Of a DNA stretch of 64,000 bases, positions 15,877 through 25,111 are shown one piece after another. The notes beneath the pieces were generated by a model that saw only the letters and a list, made by a program, of their open reading frames with translations, searched no databases and was not told where the DNA came from. How positions within the stretch are numbered: the first letter of the stretch is position 1; every line of letters starts with the position of its first letter. Location of the stretch: NCBI RefSeq assembly GCF_030547245.1, contig NZ_JAUOQT010000001.1:682001-746000 (forward strand). The letters are read 5' to 3'. The translations under genes were made by a program, and so were the position numbers. Source of the stretch: Oceanihabitans sp. 2_MG-2023. Lineage in GTDB: Bacteria > Bacteroidota > Bacteroidia > Flavobacteriales > Flavobacteriaceae.

Positions 15877-17565
15877 ATGAGTAATAAAAAACATCATGCA
15901 AGAACGAGAGCTCAAGAGAGTTCAAATGCTATAGAACGCATGTATATTACAATGAGGCACCTGTTTAATCGTGGTTTTTATAAGCCAATGGGTGTTTCTG
16001 GAGAAACATTAAGGGAAGCTTTATTATTACTAAGACCAGAAATTTATGGGTCTATTGGTGATGAGAAAGCAGAACTTGAAGGTCTTCTTTATGTAGTAGA
16101 TCGATTGCCGGAAGGAATAGAAGAATGCACATTCATTAATTTAACAAGTGATGAAGGCTATGCAAATTCTCATTTTAAAGCTATAATTCCACCCAAAAGA
16201 AGACGTAATTGTTATCGAATAGATGATGAGCAAATGAACATTGAGATTACTCGTGGTCGCTCAGAAATTTATGATATACTTACGCATCTTACTTTTCTTT
16301 TTGTTGAGTCACATAAAATTAGCAAACGCGTTTTAATTGATGAAAATGGAGCTACTACCCGAGATTGGATTAAGCTTGAAAAAGCAGTAACGACCAAAAA
16401 GAAACTTACGCAACAAGAACGTGAAATAGCAATAACGCATACTGCAAATATTTTAGGAAGAACTTTTAATGAACTAAAAGAAGTATATTCCGATTTTGCA
16501 ATACCAACACAACCAGAACGTTTATTACATATCGTATATTGGTTAGGTAAATTAGCTATTGAAGAAGTTGTAAATAACAACAAAAGAACCATTACTTTTA
16601 GCCCTGTTTTAAGAGAACGTCTAGGGCACCATATTCATGGAGAAATTTGGGCAAATAATATAAAAGCAATTTTAAGTAAAAATGAATTGCTAGAAAGACC
16701 AATTCATGTAATTAGTGCAAATATGCACAGTGTTATGAATACTCTTTTTGCTCCAAATGCACTTAAATCTTTAGCTTCTAAAAATGATATTTTTGAAGTA
16801 TATGAAGCAATTAGTCATAAAGACAATAAAGATTTACGTAATAAAGTAACAAAAGAAGCGTTGCAAAAAGGAATGCTGTATGTAGAAGATACTTCGGGTA
16901 CAAATATTAATGTGCAGATTTTTGATACAGCAAAAATTGATTTCTCTAAAGTGGATATAGACATTAATGCAGATAAACTAAAAGCAGATAAGCCAATTAT
17001 AATTGTAATGGATTATGCTTTTGGTGAACAAGCTTATGAAACTATTGATGAGTTATTAAAACCCTATAAACCTAACGGAAAGAAAACGCATTTACATGTA
17101 GACTCTATTTCAATTATGGGAAAAGCAGGTATTTTAGAAGGAGGAAAAGGGGATATTATGATACCTTCTGCACATATTTTTGAAGGTACAGCAGATAACT
17201 ATCCTTTTAAAAATGAGTTATGCAAATCTGACCTAGAAGGTCAAGGTTTAAAAATATTTGAAGGGTCTATGATAACCGTTTTAGGAACCTCATTACAAAA
17301 TAAAGATATTTTAAAGTTCTTTTATAGTTCTACTTGGAATGTTATTGGTCTAGAAATGGAAGGTGCACATTACCAAAAGGCGATTCAAGCAGCATCCAAA
17401 GTAAGAGGTAGTATAAACGAAGATGTAAAAGTACGTTATGCTTATTATGCAAGTGATAACCCTCTAGAAACAGGAGGTACATTAGCATCTGGAGGTTTAG
17501 GAACTTCTGGTGTTAAACCAACCTATTTAATAACAAGAAAAATTTTACAACAAATATTTAATTAG
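15877..17565 (+). CDS. DUF6909 family protein with nucleoside-phosphorylase-like C-terminus
   Basis: A 562-residue cytosolic protein that I place in DUF6909, a Bacteroidota-restricted family. The N-terminal half is basic and helical. In the C-terminal part, about residues 365-562, several blocks recall the PNP/AMP-nucleosidase fold: IIIVMDYAFGEQAYE, MIPSAHIFEG, ITVLGTSLQNKD and the purine-phosphorylase-like LEMEGAHYQKA (Met-Glu-Gly near 491-493). A role in nucleotide or nucleoside hydrolysis or phosphorolysis is possible but unproven. It ends nine bases before the polysaccharide chain-length gene and could be co-transcribed with it. Confidence 0.75.
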   Translation: MSNKKHHARTRAQESSNAIERMYITMRHLFNRGFYKPMGVSGETLREALLLLRPEIYGSIGDEKAELEGLLYVVDRLPEGIEECTFINLTSDEGYANSHFKAIIPPKRRRNCYRIDDEQMNIEITRGRSEIYDILTHLTFLFVESHKISKRVLIDENGATTRDWIKLEKAVTTKKKLTQQEREIAITHTANILGRTFNELKEVYSDFAIPTQPERLLHIVYWLGKLAIEEVVNNNKRTITFSPVLRERLGHHIHGEIWANNIKAILSKNELLERPIHVISANMHSVMNTLFAPNALKSLASKNDIFEVYEAISHKDNKDLRNKVTKEALQKGMLYVEDTSGTNINVQIFDTAKIDFSKVDIDINADKLKADKPIIIVMDYAFGEQAYETIDELLKPYKPNGKKTHLHVDSISIMGKAGILEGGKGDIMIPSAHIFEGTADNYPFKNELCKSDLEGQGLKIFEGSMITVLGTSLQNKDILKFFYSSTWNVIGLEMEGAHYQKAIQAASKVRGSINEDVKVRYAYYASDNPLETGGTLASGGLGTSGVKPTYLITRKILQQIFN

Positions 17566-17574
17566 TAAATTATT

Positions 17575-18684
17575 ATGAGTGATAAATTACCAAATGCAAA
17601 CACTACAGAAGAAGTAGATTTAGGCCAGATTTTTTTATACATAGAAAAAGTGTTTAAAAAAATAGGAAACCTTTTTGTAAAACTATTTCAAGCCCTAGGT
17701 TGGCTTATTAAGAAAATTGCAGTTCTTTTCCTTTTTGCAATTAGTATTGTAAAAAAACAATTTATTAAAATTGGTATCGCCGCTATATTAACTTATGTTG
17801 TATTTACAGTTTTAGACAAAAGATCGATTCCTGTTTACCAATCTTCCATATTAGTGAATCAAAATTATGAAACTGGAAAGCTGCTATATAACCATATTAG
17901 TAGGTATAATTTAATCGCAAGAAATAATGACTCAATAAGTTTAAGTAAAGAATTAAATATTCGACCAGAGGTGGCTGCAAAGATTACTGGATTTGATGTG
18001 AGTAGTAGTATCACAAAAAATCAGTTATACCATGAATATCATGAGTTCTTTAAAGAAGTGGATTCTACAATCTACGTGTCTTTTTATGAATTTGAAGACG
18101 AGTACCCAATGGAGCTTATTGAAACGCAACTAATTACAGTTCACGCACTTAGCCCTGATGCTTTTGATGGTTTAGCGAATTCGATTGTAAATGTTTTTAG
18201 AGAAAATGAATACTTTAAAGAGATAAAAGAAACCGAAATTTCAGATTTTGAAAATCAAATCAAAACTAATAATGAAATAATTACAGAGTCAGACACCCTA
18301 ATGAAGAAGTATATTAATTTGATGCAAAATTATTATGGTAATTCAGCAGATCCACAAAAACAAGATCAAGCAACTATAAACCTTAACTTAGCTAATAATA
18401 AGGATAGAATTAATACACGAGAGTTCGAAGTTTTTAATTTACAAAATTCTAAAAAACAAGAAATAGTAGGATTACAAAAAGAAATAGTAGCAAGAAAAGA
18501 AATTATTGAATTACAATCTAATTTTACACAACCAACTTTAATCATTAATTTTTATAAAAAAAACAAAATGAAAGCAACCGTATTAGCTGGTCTTTTAGTT
18601 TTACTCTTTTTCTTTTTCAAAGAACTTGGTGTTTATAATTTAATCGATAAATACGGGAACAAAGAAAACCTATTAGAATCTTAG
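17575..18684 (+). CDS. Wzz-like polysaccharide chain-length determinant (PCP) protein
   Basis: A 369-residue inner-membrane protein with membrane-spanning stretches near residues 43-80 and a second helix near 337-356. These bracket a large periplasmic domain rich in predicted helix and coiled coil (about 210-325). This is the topology of polysaccharide co-polymerases, which set glycan chain length with a Wzy polymerase. The early post-membrane segment (VYQSSILVNQNY) resembles Wzz. No tyrosine-kinase domain follows, so it is not a Wzc-type protein. It is the first gene of the polysaccharide block and ends two bases before rfbB. Confidence 0.8.
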   Translation: MSDKLPNANTTEEVDLGQIFLYIEKVFKKIGNLFVKLFQALGWLIKKIAVLFLFAISIVKKQFIKIGIAAILTYVVFTVLDKRSIPVYQSSILVNQNYETGKLLYNHISRYNLIARNNDSISLSKELNIRPEVAAKITGFDVSSSITKNQLYHEYHEFFKEVDSTIYVSFYEFEDEYPMELIETQLITVHALSPDAFDGLANSIVNVFRENEYFKEIKETEISDFENQIKTNNEIITESDTLMKKYINLMQNYYGNSADPQKQDQATINLNLANNKDRINTREFEVFNLQNSKKQEIVGLQKEIVARKEIIELQSNFTQPTLIINFYKKNKMKATVLAGLLVLLFFFFKELGVYNLIDKYGNKENLLES

Positions 18685-18686
18685 GC

Positions 18687-19706
18687 ATGACCAATAGTAC
18701 TATATTAGTAAGTGGAGGAGCAGGCTTTATTGGCTCTAATTTTATTACTTATTATTTAGAAGAGAATCCAACAGCAAAAATTATAAATTTAGACAAGCTT
18801 ACCTATGCAGGTAAGCTTTCTAATTTAATTGAAGTAGAAAACAATAAAAATTATTCTTTTGTTAAAGGAGATATTTGTGATAGAGCTTTAATTGAAAAAC
18901 TATTTAACATTTATAATTTTAACGGCGTTATACATTTTGCTGCAGAATCACATGTAGACAACTCCATTGAAAAACCCGAAGCATTTATTAGTACTAATGT
19001 TTTAGGTACATTTACATTATTAGACGTAGCTAAAAACCATTGGATGCAAGCCCCAAATAAAGTAAATGAAGGTTGCACTAATAATAGATTTCTTCACATC
19101 TCAACAGATGAGGTTTATGGTACGCTAGGAGAAACAGGTTTGTTTACAGAGCTAACTCCTTATGCACCAAATAGTCCTTATAGCGCATCTAAAGCTTCTT
19201 CAGATTTTATCGTAAGAAGTTACTTTCATACTTTTGGAATGAATGTGGTTACCACCAATTGTTCTAATAATTATGGGCCAAAACAACATGACGAAAAACT
19301 TATTCCTACTATAATTAGAAAAGCTATTCAAGGGGAAAACATTCCAATTTATGGCAATGGTAAAAACATAAGAGATTGGTTATATGTTTTAGATCATTGT
19401 AAAGGTATCGACTTAGTATATAAAACAGGCAAAGCAGGAGAAACGTATAATATTGGTGGTAAGAATGAGAGAGATAATATATATATTGCAAACACCATTT
19501 GTGAAGTTTTGGATACGGTTTTACCTAAACAAAAATCATATAAAGAATTAATAACATTTGTAAAAGATAGACCGGGACACGATTTTAGATATGCAATAGA
19601 CGCATCAAAAATTCAAAAAGAATTAGATTGGAAAGCCAATGAAAATTTTGAATCAGGGATTAAAAAAACAATAAACTGGTATCTTAAAAAGTACATTAAA
19701 GCATGA
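18687..19706 (+). CDS. rfbB: dTDP-glucose 4,6-dehydratase
   Basis: Second enzyme of dTDP-L-rhamnose synthesis, forming dTDP-4-keto-6-deoxyglucose with tightly bound NAD. The 339 residues show the extended-SDR glycine motif [10 protein letters not shown] (about 8-17), [18 protein letters not shown] (about 134-140) and the catalytic YSASK (Y165, K169). CSNNYGPKQ and the sugar-binding [14 protein letters not shown] also mark this enzyme rather than a general epimerase. The stop overlaps the rfbA ATG by four bases (ATGA), showing tight coupling in rfbBACD. Confidence 0.97.
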   Translation: MTNSTILVSGGAGFIGSNFITYYLEENPTAKIINLDKLTYAGKLSNLIEVENNKNYSFVKGDICDRALIEKLFNIYNFNGVIHFAAESHVDNSIEKPEAFISTNVLGTFTLLDVAKNHWMQAPNKVNEGCTNNRFLHISTDEVYGTLGETGLFTELTPYAPNSPYSASKASSDFIVRSYFHTFGMNVVTTNCSNNYGPKQHDEKLIPTIIRKAIQGENIPIYGNGKNIRDWLYVLDHCKGIDLVYKTGKAGETYNIGGKNERDNIYIANTICEVLDTVLPKQKSYKELITFVKDRPGHDFRYAIDASKIQKELDWKANENFESGIKKTINWYLKKYIKA

Positions 19707-20560
19707 AAGGAATAATACTAGCAGGAGGTTCTGGCACTAGGTTACACCCGCTTACAAAAGTGGTAAGTAAGCAGCTTATGCCTGTTTATGATAAACCCAT
19801 GATATATTACCCACTTACTACTTTAATGTCGGCAGGAATAAACGAAGTTTTAATTATTTCAACCTCTAAAGAAGCAGGAAGATTTAAAGAACTGTTAGGC
19901 GACGGTAGTGACTACGGATGTACCTTTAAGTATGCCGTTCAAGAACAACCAAACGGTTTAGCCGAAGCATTTATTATTGGAGAAGATTTTATTGGTAAAG
20001 ATAGCGTTGCACTTATTTTAGGAGATAATATTTTTTATGGTTCTGGATTAGAGCAAACATTAAAAGCAACTAGTAACCCAACTGGAGGTGTAATTTTCGC
20101 CTATCATGTTCAAGACCCAAAACGTTATGGTGTGGTAGAGTTTGATGAAAATAATAAAGCAATTTCAATTGAAGAAAAACCTAGCGAACCAAAATCTAAT
20201 TACGCAGTACCAGGAATTTATTTTTACGACAATACAGTTATAGAAATTGCTAAAAATATAAAGCCTAGTCCTAGAGGTGAATTAGAAATTACTGATGTTA
20301 ATAAAGCATATTTAAAACAAGAAAAGTTAAGTGTGCAAATACTAGATAAAGGAACAGCCTGGTTAGATACAGGTACCTTTAATTCCTTAATGCAAGCATC
20401 ACAGTTTGTTCAAGTTATTGAAGAGCGACAAGGATTAAAAATAGGTTGTATAGAAGAAACAGCCTATAAAATGGGATATATTAATAAACAAGAACTCTTA
20501 GCGTTAGCTGCTCCTTTACTTAAAAGTGGTTATGGCTTATATTTACAACAACTAATCTAA
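19703..20560 (+). CDS. rfbA: Glucose-1-phosphate thymidylyltransferase
   Basis: First committed enzyme of the dTDP-rhamnose pathway, joining glucose-1-phosphate and dTTP. The 285 residues carry the nucleotidyltransferase motif [14 protein letters not shown] (about 6-19), then [12 protein letters not shown] and the metal-binding [18 protein letters not shown] and the late WLDTGTF are also typical. Regulation by dTDP-rhamnose feedback is known for the family. It starts within the rfbB stop and ends one base before rfbC. Confidence 0.97.
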   Translation: MKGIILAGGSGTRLHPLTKVVSKQLMPVYDKPMIYYPLTTLMSAGINEVLIISTSKEAGRFKELLGDGSDYGCTFKYAVQEQPNGLAEAFIIGEDFIGKDSVALILGDNIFYGSGLEQTLKATSNPTGGVIFAYHVQDPKRYGVVEFDENNKAISIEEKPSEPKSNYAVPGIYFYDNTVIEIAKNIKPSPRGELEITDVNKAYLKQEKLSVQILDKGTAWLDTGTFNSLMQASQFVQVIEERQGLKIGCIEETAYKMGYINKQELLALAAPLLKSGYGLYLQQLI

Positions 20561-20561
20561 T

Positions 20562-21107
20562 ATGCTTGTAGAAGAAACGTATTTAAAAGACTGTTTTGTA
20601 ATAATACCAAAAGTACATCTGGATTCTCGTGGCTATTTTATGGAAAGCTTTAATCAAGAAACTTTTAATAAGGCAATACAAAATAAGATCGTTTTTGTAC
20701 AAGACAACGAATCAAAATCCTCTAAAGGGGTTTTAAGAGGTTTGCATTTTCAAACGGGAGCTCATGCGCAAGCAAAGTTAGTTAGAGTTACACAAGGTAG
20801 TGTGTTAGATGTTTGTGTAGACCTTAGAGAAACATCTCCAACCTTTGGTAAATACTTCTCTGTAGTTTTAGATGCAATCCAAAAAAAACAATTATTTATT
20901 CCTCGTGGATTTGGGCATGGTTTCTTGGTATTAGAAGACCATACCGTTTTTAATTATAAATGTGATAATTATTATAATAAATCCGCAGAAGCCGGAATTA
21001 TTTACAACGACAAGACTATAAATATCGATTGGGGTTTTCCGAGAGAAGCACTTATTTTTTCTGAAAAAGACTTACAGCTTCCAACGTTTGAAAAGCTATT
21101 TAAATGA
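20562..21107 (+). CDS. rfbC: dTDP-4-dehydrorhamnose 3,5-epimerase
   Basis: Cupin-fold epimerase of the rhamnose pathway, 181 residues, of usual length. Recognisable elements are DSRGYFMESF (about 20-29), KGVLRGLHFQ with the catalytic-loop histidine, and the VRVTQGSVLDVCVDLR strand pair. IPRGFGHGFLVL, with its conserved His-Gly-Phe, follows. It inverts C3 and C5 of dTDP-4-keto-6-deoxyglucose before reduction by RfbD. The gene is one base after rfbA and overlaps rfbD by four bases. Confidence 0.97.
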   Translation: MLVEETYLKDCFVIIPKVHLDSRGYFMESFNQETFNKAIQNKIVFVQDNESKSSKGVLRGLHFQTGAHAQAKLVRVTQGSVLDVCVDLRETSPTFGKYFSVVLDAIQKKQLFIPRGFGHGFLVLEDHTVFNYKCDNYYNKSAEAGIIYNDKTINIDWGFPREALIFSEKDLQLPTFEKLFK

Positions 21108-21964
21108 AAACAAAAGTACTTGTAACGGGGGCAAATGGACAGTTAGGAAAAACACTAGCTTCCTTAAAAACAAAATTTAAAAATTTAGATTTTATTTTTG
21201 CAAGTACCTTAGATTTAGATATTACCAAATCGAATCAAGTCGAAACGTTTTTTTATACAAATAAAATAGATTGGTGTATAAACTGCGCTGCATATACAGC
21301 TGTAGACAAAGCTGAAAAAGAGCCTGAAAAAGCAAAAAAAGTAAATGTGTTAGGAGTAAAAAATCTAGCACTAGTATGTGCTAATAAAAACGTTGCCTTA
21401 ATTCAAATATCTACAGACTTTGTATTTAATGGCGAAAAATCTGTAGCATATACCGAAAAAGACACAACAAAGCCAACTGGTGTTTACGGAACTACCAAAC
21501 TAGAGGGAGAAATTGAAATAATAAAAAAATTAGAAAAGTATTTTATTATAAGAACTTCTTGGTTGTATTCTCAAAACGGAAATAACTTCATGAAAACCAT
21601 GATAAAATTATCCAAAGAGAGAAAGAAGATAAATGTGGTTTCCGATCAAATAGGAACACCAACATACACAACAGATTTAGCAGAAATTATGCTTAAAATT
21701 ATTACGACAAACAATAAACAATATGGCACTTATCATTATAGCAATGAAGGTGTTGCTAGTTGGTATGATTTTGCAAAAGCTATTTTTGAAGAAAGTAATA
21801 TTGACATAAATGTATTACCAATAAAATCAGAAGCCTATCCAACACCAGCAAAAAGACCACATTTTAGTGTATTAGATAAAACTAAAATAAAAACAAATCT
21901 TAAAATAGAAATACCACATTGGAGGGTTAGTTTAAGAAAAGCAATAGCAAATAATAATGAATAA
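21104..21964 (+). CDS. rfbD: dTDP-4-dehydrorhamnose reductase
   Basis: Final enzyme of dTDP-L-rhamnose synthesis, an NAD(P)H-dependent extended SDR of 286 residues. It shows VTGANGQLGKT (about 7-17), NCAAYTAVDKAE, ISTDFVFNGE and the catalytic YGTTKLEGE. RTSWLYS and the SDQIGTPTYT substrate loop are also clear. It overlaps rfbC by four bases and cysQ by eight, so the rhamnose and sulfate cassettes are probably on one transcript. Confidence 0.96.
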   Translation: MKTKVLVTGANGQLGKTLASLKTKFKNLDFIFASTLDLDITKSNQVETFFYTNKIDWCINCAAYTAVDKAEKEPEKAKKVNVLGVKNLALVCANKNVALIQISTDFVFNGEKSVAYTEKDTTKPTGVYGTTKLEGEIEIIKKLEKYFIIRTSWLYSQNGNNFMKTMIKLSKERKKINVVSDQIGTPTYTTDLAEIMLKIITTNNKQYGTYHYSNEGVASWYDFAKAIFEESNIDINVLPIKSEAYPTPAKRPHFSVLDKTKIKTNLKIEIPHWRVSLRKAIANNNE

Positions 21965-22751
21965 AAATCTACAAATAGCAATACAAGCAAGCTTAGAAGC
22001 TGGAAAAATAATTATGCAAGTCTATGATACCGCTTTTAATGTGGAAATAAAAGACGATAAATCTCCGTTAACAGAAGCAGATAAAAAAGCGAACGACATA
22101 ATTAATTCGTATTTAGTAAATACAGAATTTCCAATTATTAGCGAAGAAAATAAACAAACAGATTATAGTATAAGAAAAGATTGGAAAACCTGTTGGGTTG
22201 TAGACCCTGTCGATGGTACTAAAGAATTTATTAAACGCAATGGCGAATTCACTGTAAACATTGCTTTAGTAAGAAATGGTAAGCCAGAATTAGGTGTTAT
22301 TTATGTGCCTGTAACAAAAACTATTTATTATGCAAATGTAGCTACTAAAGAAGCTTTTAAGGCGCAATTAGAATCACATGACACTTCTTTAGATGAGGTG
22401 ATTCATTCTGCATCGATATTACAGCCTAAAGCACCAGAATCGAACCCAGTTCAAGTTGTTGGAAGTCGCTCGCACATGAGCCAAGAAACTTTAGATTTTA
22501 TTGAATCCATAAAAAAAGAAGGAAAAAAAGTAGAAGTAGTTTCAAAAGGAAGCTCCTTAAAGTTTTGTTTAGTTGCAGAAGGTAAGGCAGATGTGTACCC
22601 AAGATTTGCACCTACAATGGAGTGGGATACCGCTGCTGGTCATGCTATATGTAATGCAGTAGGCTTACAAGTTATCTCTAAAGAGACGAACCAACCTCTT
22701 TTATATAATAAAGAAAATTTATTAAACAGTTATTTTTTAGTTAGTAAATAG
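21957..22751 (+). CDS. cysQ: 3'(2'),5'-bisphosphate nucleotidase CysQ
   Basis: CysQ hydrolyses PAP (and PAPS) to AMP, removing the inhibitory product of PAPS-dependent reactions. The 264 residues carry the inositol-monophosphatase fold. Metal-binding DDKSPLTEADKKA (about 34-46), the early Glu pair SEENK, WVVDPVDGTKEF (about 80-91) and EWDTAAGHAI near the C-terminus are all present. It begins inside the rfbD end and ends directly before the DUF2061 gene. Its presence beside cysC, cysD and cysN points to a complete activation-and-recycling set. Confidence 0.95.
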   Translation: MNKNLQIAIQASLEAGKIIMQVYDTAFNVEIKDDKSPLTEADKKANDIINSYLVNTEFPIISEENKQTDYSIRKDWKTCWVVDPVDGTKEFIKRNGEFTVNIALVRNGKPELGVIYVPVTKTIYYANVATKEAFKAQLESHDTSLDEVIHSASILQPKAPESNPVQVVGSRSHMSQETLDFIESIKKEGKKVEVVSKGSSLKFCLVAEGKADVYPRFAPTMEWDTAAGHAICNAVGLQVISKETNQPLLYNKENLLNSYFLVSK

Positions 22752-23186
22752 ATGGCAGATGTATCTTATAAAAGACATATAGCAAAAACCCTTACTTGGA
22801 GGTTTATAGGTACTTTAGATACTATTGTATTATCATGGGCTATCACAGGTGATCCTTTTGTAGGACTAAAAATAGGTTTTGCAGAAGTGATTACAAAAAT
22901 GACTTTATACTACCTCCACGAGCGTGTTTGGTTTAAAATAAACCTCTCTAAAGACGGTCGGATTTTAGAAAGTAGAAAACGCCATATAGCAAAAACCGTT
23001 ACTTGGCGTGTTATTGGCACAATGGACACTATGGTGCTAGCTTGGCTAATTTCTGGAAACCCGTTAATGGGACTTAAAATAGGTTTCGCAGAAGTAATTA
23101 CAAAAATGCTGTTGTATTATGTTCATGAACGTGCTTGGTACAAAATAGACTTTGGGCTTTTAGGACGAAAAAATCTAAAAAAATAA
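22752..23186 (+). CDS. DUF2061 membrane protein, tandem duplicated domain
   Basis: A 144-residue protein made of two near-copies of the DUF2061 domain (about residues 5-66 and 77-138). Each copy has the pattern KRHIAKTxTWRxIGTxDT, then a hydrophobic segment, GLKIGFAEVITKM and a YxHERxW end. DUF2061 proteins are small membrane proteins of unknown function. In Bacteroidota they often sit in sulfate-activation clusters, as here between cysQ and cysC. The start follows the cysQ stop directly. A role in sulfate or PAPS handling is inferred only from position. Confidence 0.9.
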   Translation: MADVSYKRHIAKTLTWRFIGTLDTIVLSWAITGDPFVGLKIGFAEVITKMTLYYLHERVWFKINLSKDGRILESRKRHIAKTVTWRVIGTMDTMVLAWLISGNPLMGLKIGFAEVITKMLLYYVHERAWYKIDFGLLGRKNLKK

Positions 23187-23221
23187 GTTGTTTGATAACT
23201 AAAAAGAAATTCGTTAAGTAG

Positions 23222-23812
23222 ATGAAAGAAAATATAATTCCACATAGCTATCAAGTTTCCAAAAAAGATAGAGAAGAAAAAAATAAACACAAATCTTTTT
23301 TAATTTGGTTTACAGGACTTTCGGGCTCTGGAAAATCAACAATTGCAAATGTAGTAGAACAAGAACTCTATAAATTAGGTGTAAAAACGTATAGTTTAGA
23401 TGGAGATAACATAAGAAAAGGTATTAATAAAGACCTAAGCTTTGCTCCAGAAGATAGAACCGAAAATATAAGAAGAATAGCAGAAATAGCAAACTTAATG
23501 GTAGATGCAGGATTAGTAGTTCTTGCAGCATTTGTTTCCCCTTATAGAAAAGATAGAGAGAACATTAAAGCGATTGTTAAAGACGTTAATTTCTTAGAAG
23601 TTTTTATTAATACAAGTTTAGAAGAATGTGAACGTAGAGATGTGAAAGGTCTTTACAAGAAATCAAGAGCTGGAGAAATAAAAAATATGACAGGAATTTC
23701 GTCACCATATGAAGCACCTCAAAACCCAGATATTGAAATTAAAACCGAAGAATGTACGGTTGAAGAGGCTGTAAATACCATTTTAAATTATATAAAACCT
23801 AAGTTAAAATAA
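23222..23812 (+). CDS. cysC: Adenylylsulfate kinase (APS kinase)
   Basis: Phosphorylates APS at the 3' position to make PAPS. The 196 residues contain the P-loop FTGLSGSGKST (about 30-40) and the family-specific LDGDNIRKGINKDLSF with FAPEDRTENIRRI. ISPYRKDR-like FVSPYRKDR, the lid region and EAPQNPDI near the end complete the APS-kinase pattern. It is a stand-alone kinase, not fused to CysN. It works with CysD/CysN a little downstream. Confidence 0.97.
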   Translation: MKENIIPHSYQVSKKDREEKNKHKSFLIWFTGLSGSGKSTIANVVEQELYKLGVKTYSLDGDNIRKGINKDLSFAPEDRTENIRRIAEIANLMVDAGLVVLAAFVSPYRKDRENIKAIVKDVNFLEVFINTSLEECERRDVKGLYKKSRAGEIKNMTGISSPYEAPQNPDIEIKTEECTVEEAVNTILNYIKPKLK

Positions 23813-23882
23813 AAAGAGCGCTTAACCCTTCGACGCTTTTTAACAAAGGAGTTTTTTTGTGTAACTTTCATAATAAATAATT

Positions 23883-24857
23883 TTGAGTAAAAAATCCAAT
23901 CCAATATTAAAAAATTTAAAAATTATACTTCCAATAGTTTTGGCTGTTTTTTTTGGTTGGTTAACTTTTTCAAGATTACCAATTTCTGAAATTGTTCCCT
24001 ATTTTAAAAAGGCTAATTATTGGTGGATTGTATTAGGAGTTTTTTTTGGCGTTTTAAGTCATTTATCTAGAGCCTATAGATGGAACTACATGCTAAAACC
24101 AATGGGGTATTCAATTAAAACCCAAAACAGTATAATGTCTATTTTTATTGCTTATTTAGCAAATTTTGGAATTCCAAGATCTGGCGAAGTGCTTCGAGCA
24201 GCAGTTGCTACAAATTATGAAGGCGTTCCTTTCGAAAAAAGTTTTGGAACTATTGTAACCGAAAGAGTTTTCGATGTAATAATGGTGCTTTTAATTTGTG
24301 TGGTTACTTTGTTTTTTCAATTCGATTTTATCTATAATATTTTAATAGAAAAACTGCATCCACAAAAAATAATAATCCTTGTACTAGTAATGTCTTTGGC
24401 ACTTGCTTTACTTATTTTTTATATAAAAAAATCAAAAGGAAAAACAGCAAATAAAATCAAAGGTTTTGCTAATGGACTTTTAGAAGGAATTACAAGTGTT
24501 CGTAATATGAAAAACAAAGGCGCTTTTATTTTTCACACTGTTTTTATTTGGGTAATGTATATTTTAATGTTTTATATCACATCCTTTTCTGTTCAAGAAT
24601 TACATGGAGCTCCTTTTTCTTCACTAATAGTAGCGTTTATTGCAGCAAGTTTTACTGTAGCAACAACAAATGGAGGGGTGTTTTTTTACCCAGCAGCAGT
24701 GCTGTCTGCATTAACCTTATTTGGTTTAACAGAAGAGCCTAGCTATGCATTTGGATGGATTATTTGGACCTCTCAAACGTTTATGATTATCGTTTTTGGT
24801 ATAATTTCTTTTGTATACTTACCAATTTTCAACAAAAAGCAGAAAAACCTCAAGTAG
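23883..24857 (+). CDS. Flippase-like integral membrane protein (lysylphosphatidylglycerol synthase TM family)
   Basis: A 324-residue polytopic membrane protein of the UPF0104/LPG_synthase_TM family, with about eight hydrophobic segments. The conserved FLRAYRW-like SRAYRWNYMLKPMGY motif is near residues 62-76. An NFGIPRSGEVLRA element (about 94-106) and the late TNGGVFFYPAAVLSALTLFG also fit. The start is TTG, with no better ATG upstream. Members include lipid-flipping domains and uncharacterised transporters. Its place between cysC and cysD is unusual and could indicate movement of a lipid-linked glycan intermediate, but the substrate is not known. Confidence 0.85.
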   Translation: MSKKSNPILKNLKIILPIVLAVFFGWLTFSRLPISEIVPYFKKANYWWIVLGVFFGVLSHLSRAYRWNYMLKPMGYSIKTQNSIMSIFIAYLANFGIPRSGEVLRAAVATNYEGVPFEKSFGTIVTERVFDVIMVLLICVVTLFFQFDFIYNILIEKLHPQKIIILVLVMSLALALLIFYIKKSKGKTANKIKGFANGLLEGITSVRNMKNKGAFIFHTVFIWVMYILMFYITSFSVQELHGAPFSSLIVAFIAASFTVATTNGGVFFYPAAVLSALTLFGLTEEPSYAFGWIIWTSQTFMIIVFGIISFVYLPIFNKKQKNLK

Positions 24858-25111
24858 TTTTATGTGTTCAAGTTATAATCGAAACACAGATGTTTTAAGG
24901 ACCATATTTTAAAGAGTTCGTTTTATATTATTCTTAGTTTTACAGCTTAAAAAAAATTGTTTATACATACAAAATATCGTTAAAGATGTTAACTTTGCCG
25001 AAAGTTTTACACCTATTTAAAAGGATACTAATAGGTAACTATTATTAAAATATTTGAAGAAGCAGTTCATGTTGCCATGAATTATCTTAAATCAAATTTA
25101 AAATTGGAGCA

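Noticed and set aside
23811-23842. Possible terminator after cysC (AAAAAGAGCG ... CGCTTTTT)
   Set aside because: Pairing needs a bulge and a short GCG/CGC core with a long loop, so it is too weak to list as a feature.
24990-24997. TAACTTTG as a promoter for cysD
   Set aside because: The -7 match is fair, but it is 115 bases from the start codon and has no TTG at suitable spacing. It is mentioned only in the cysD entry.
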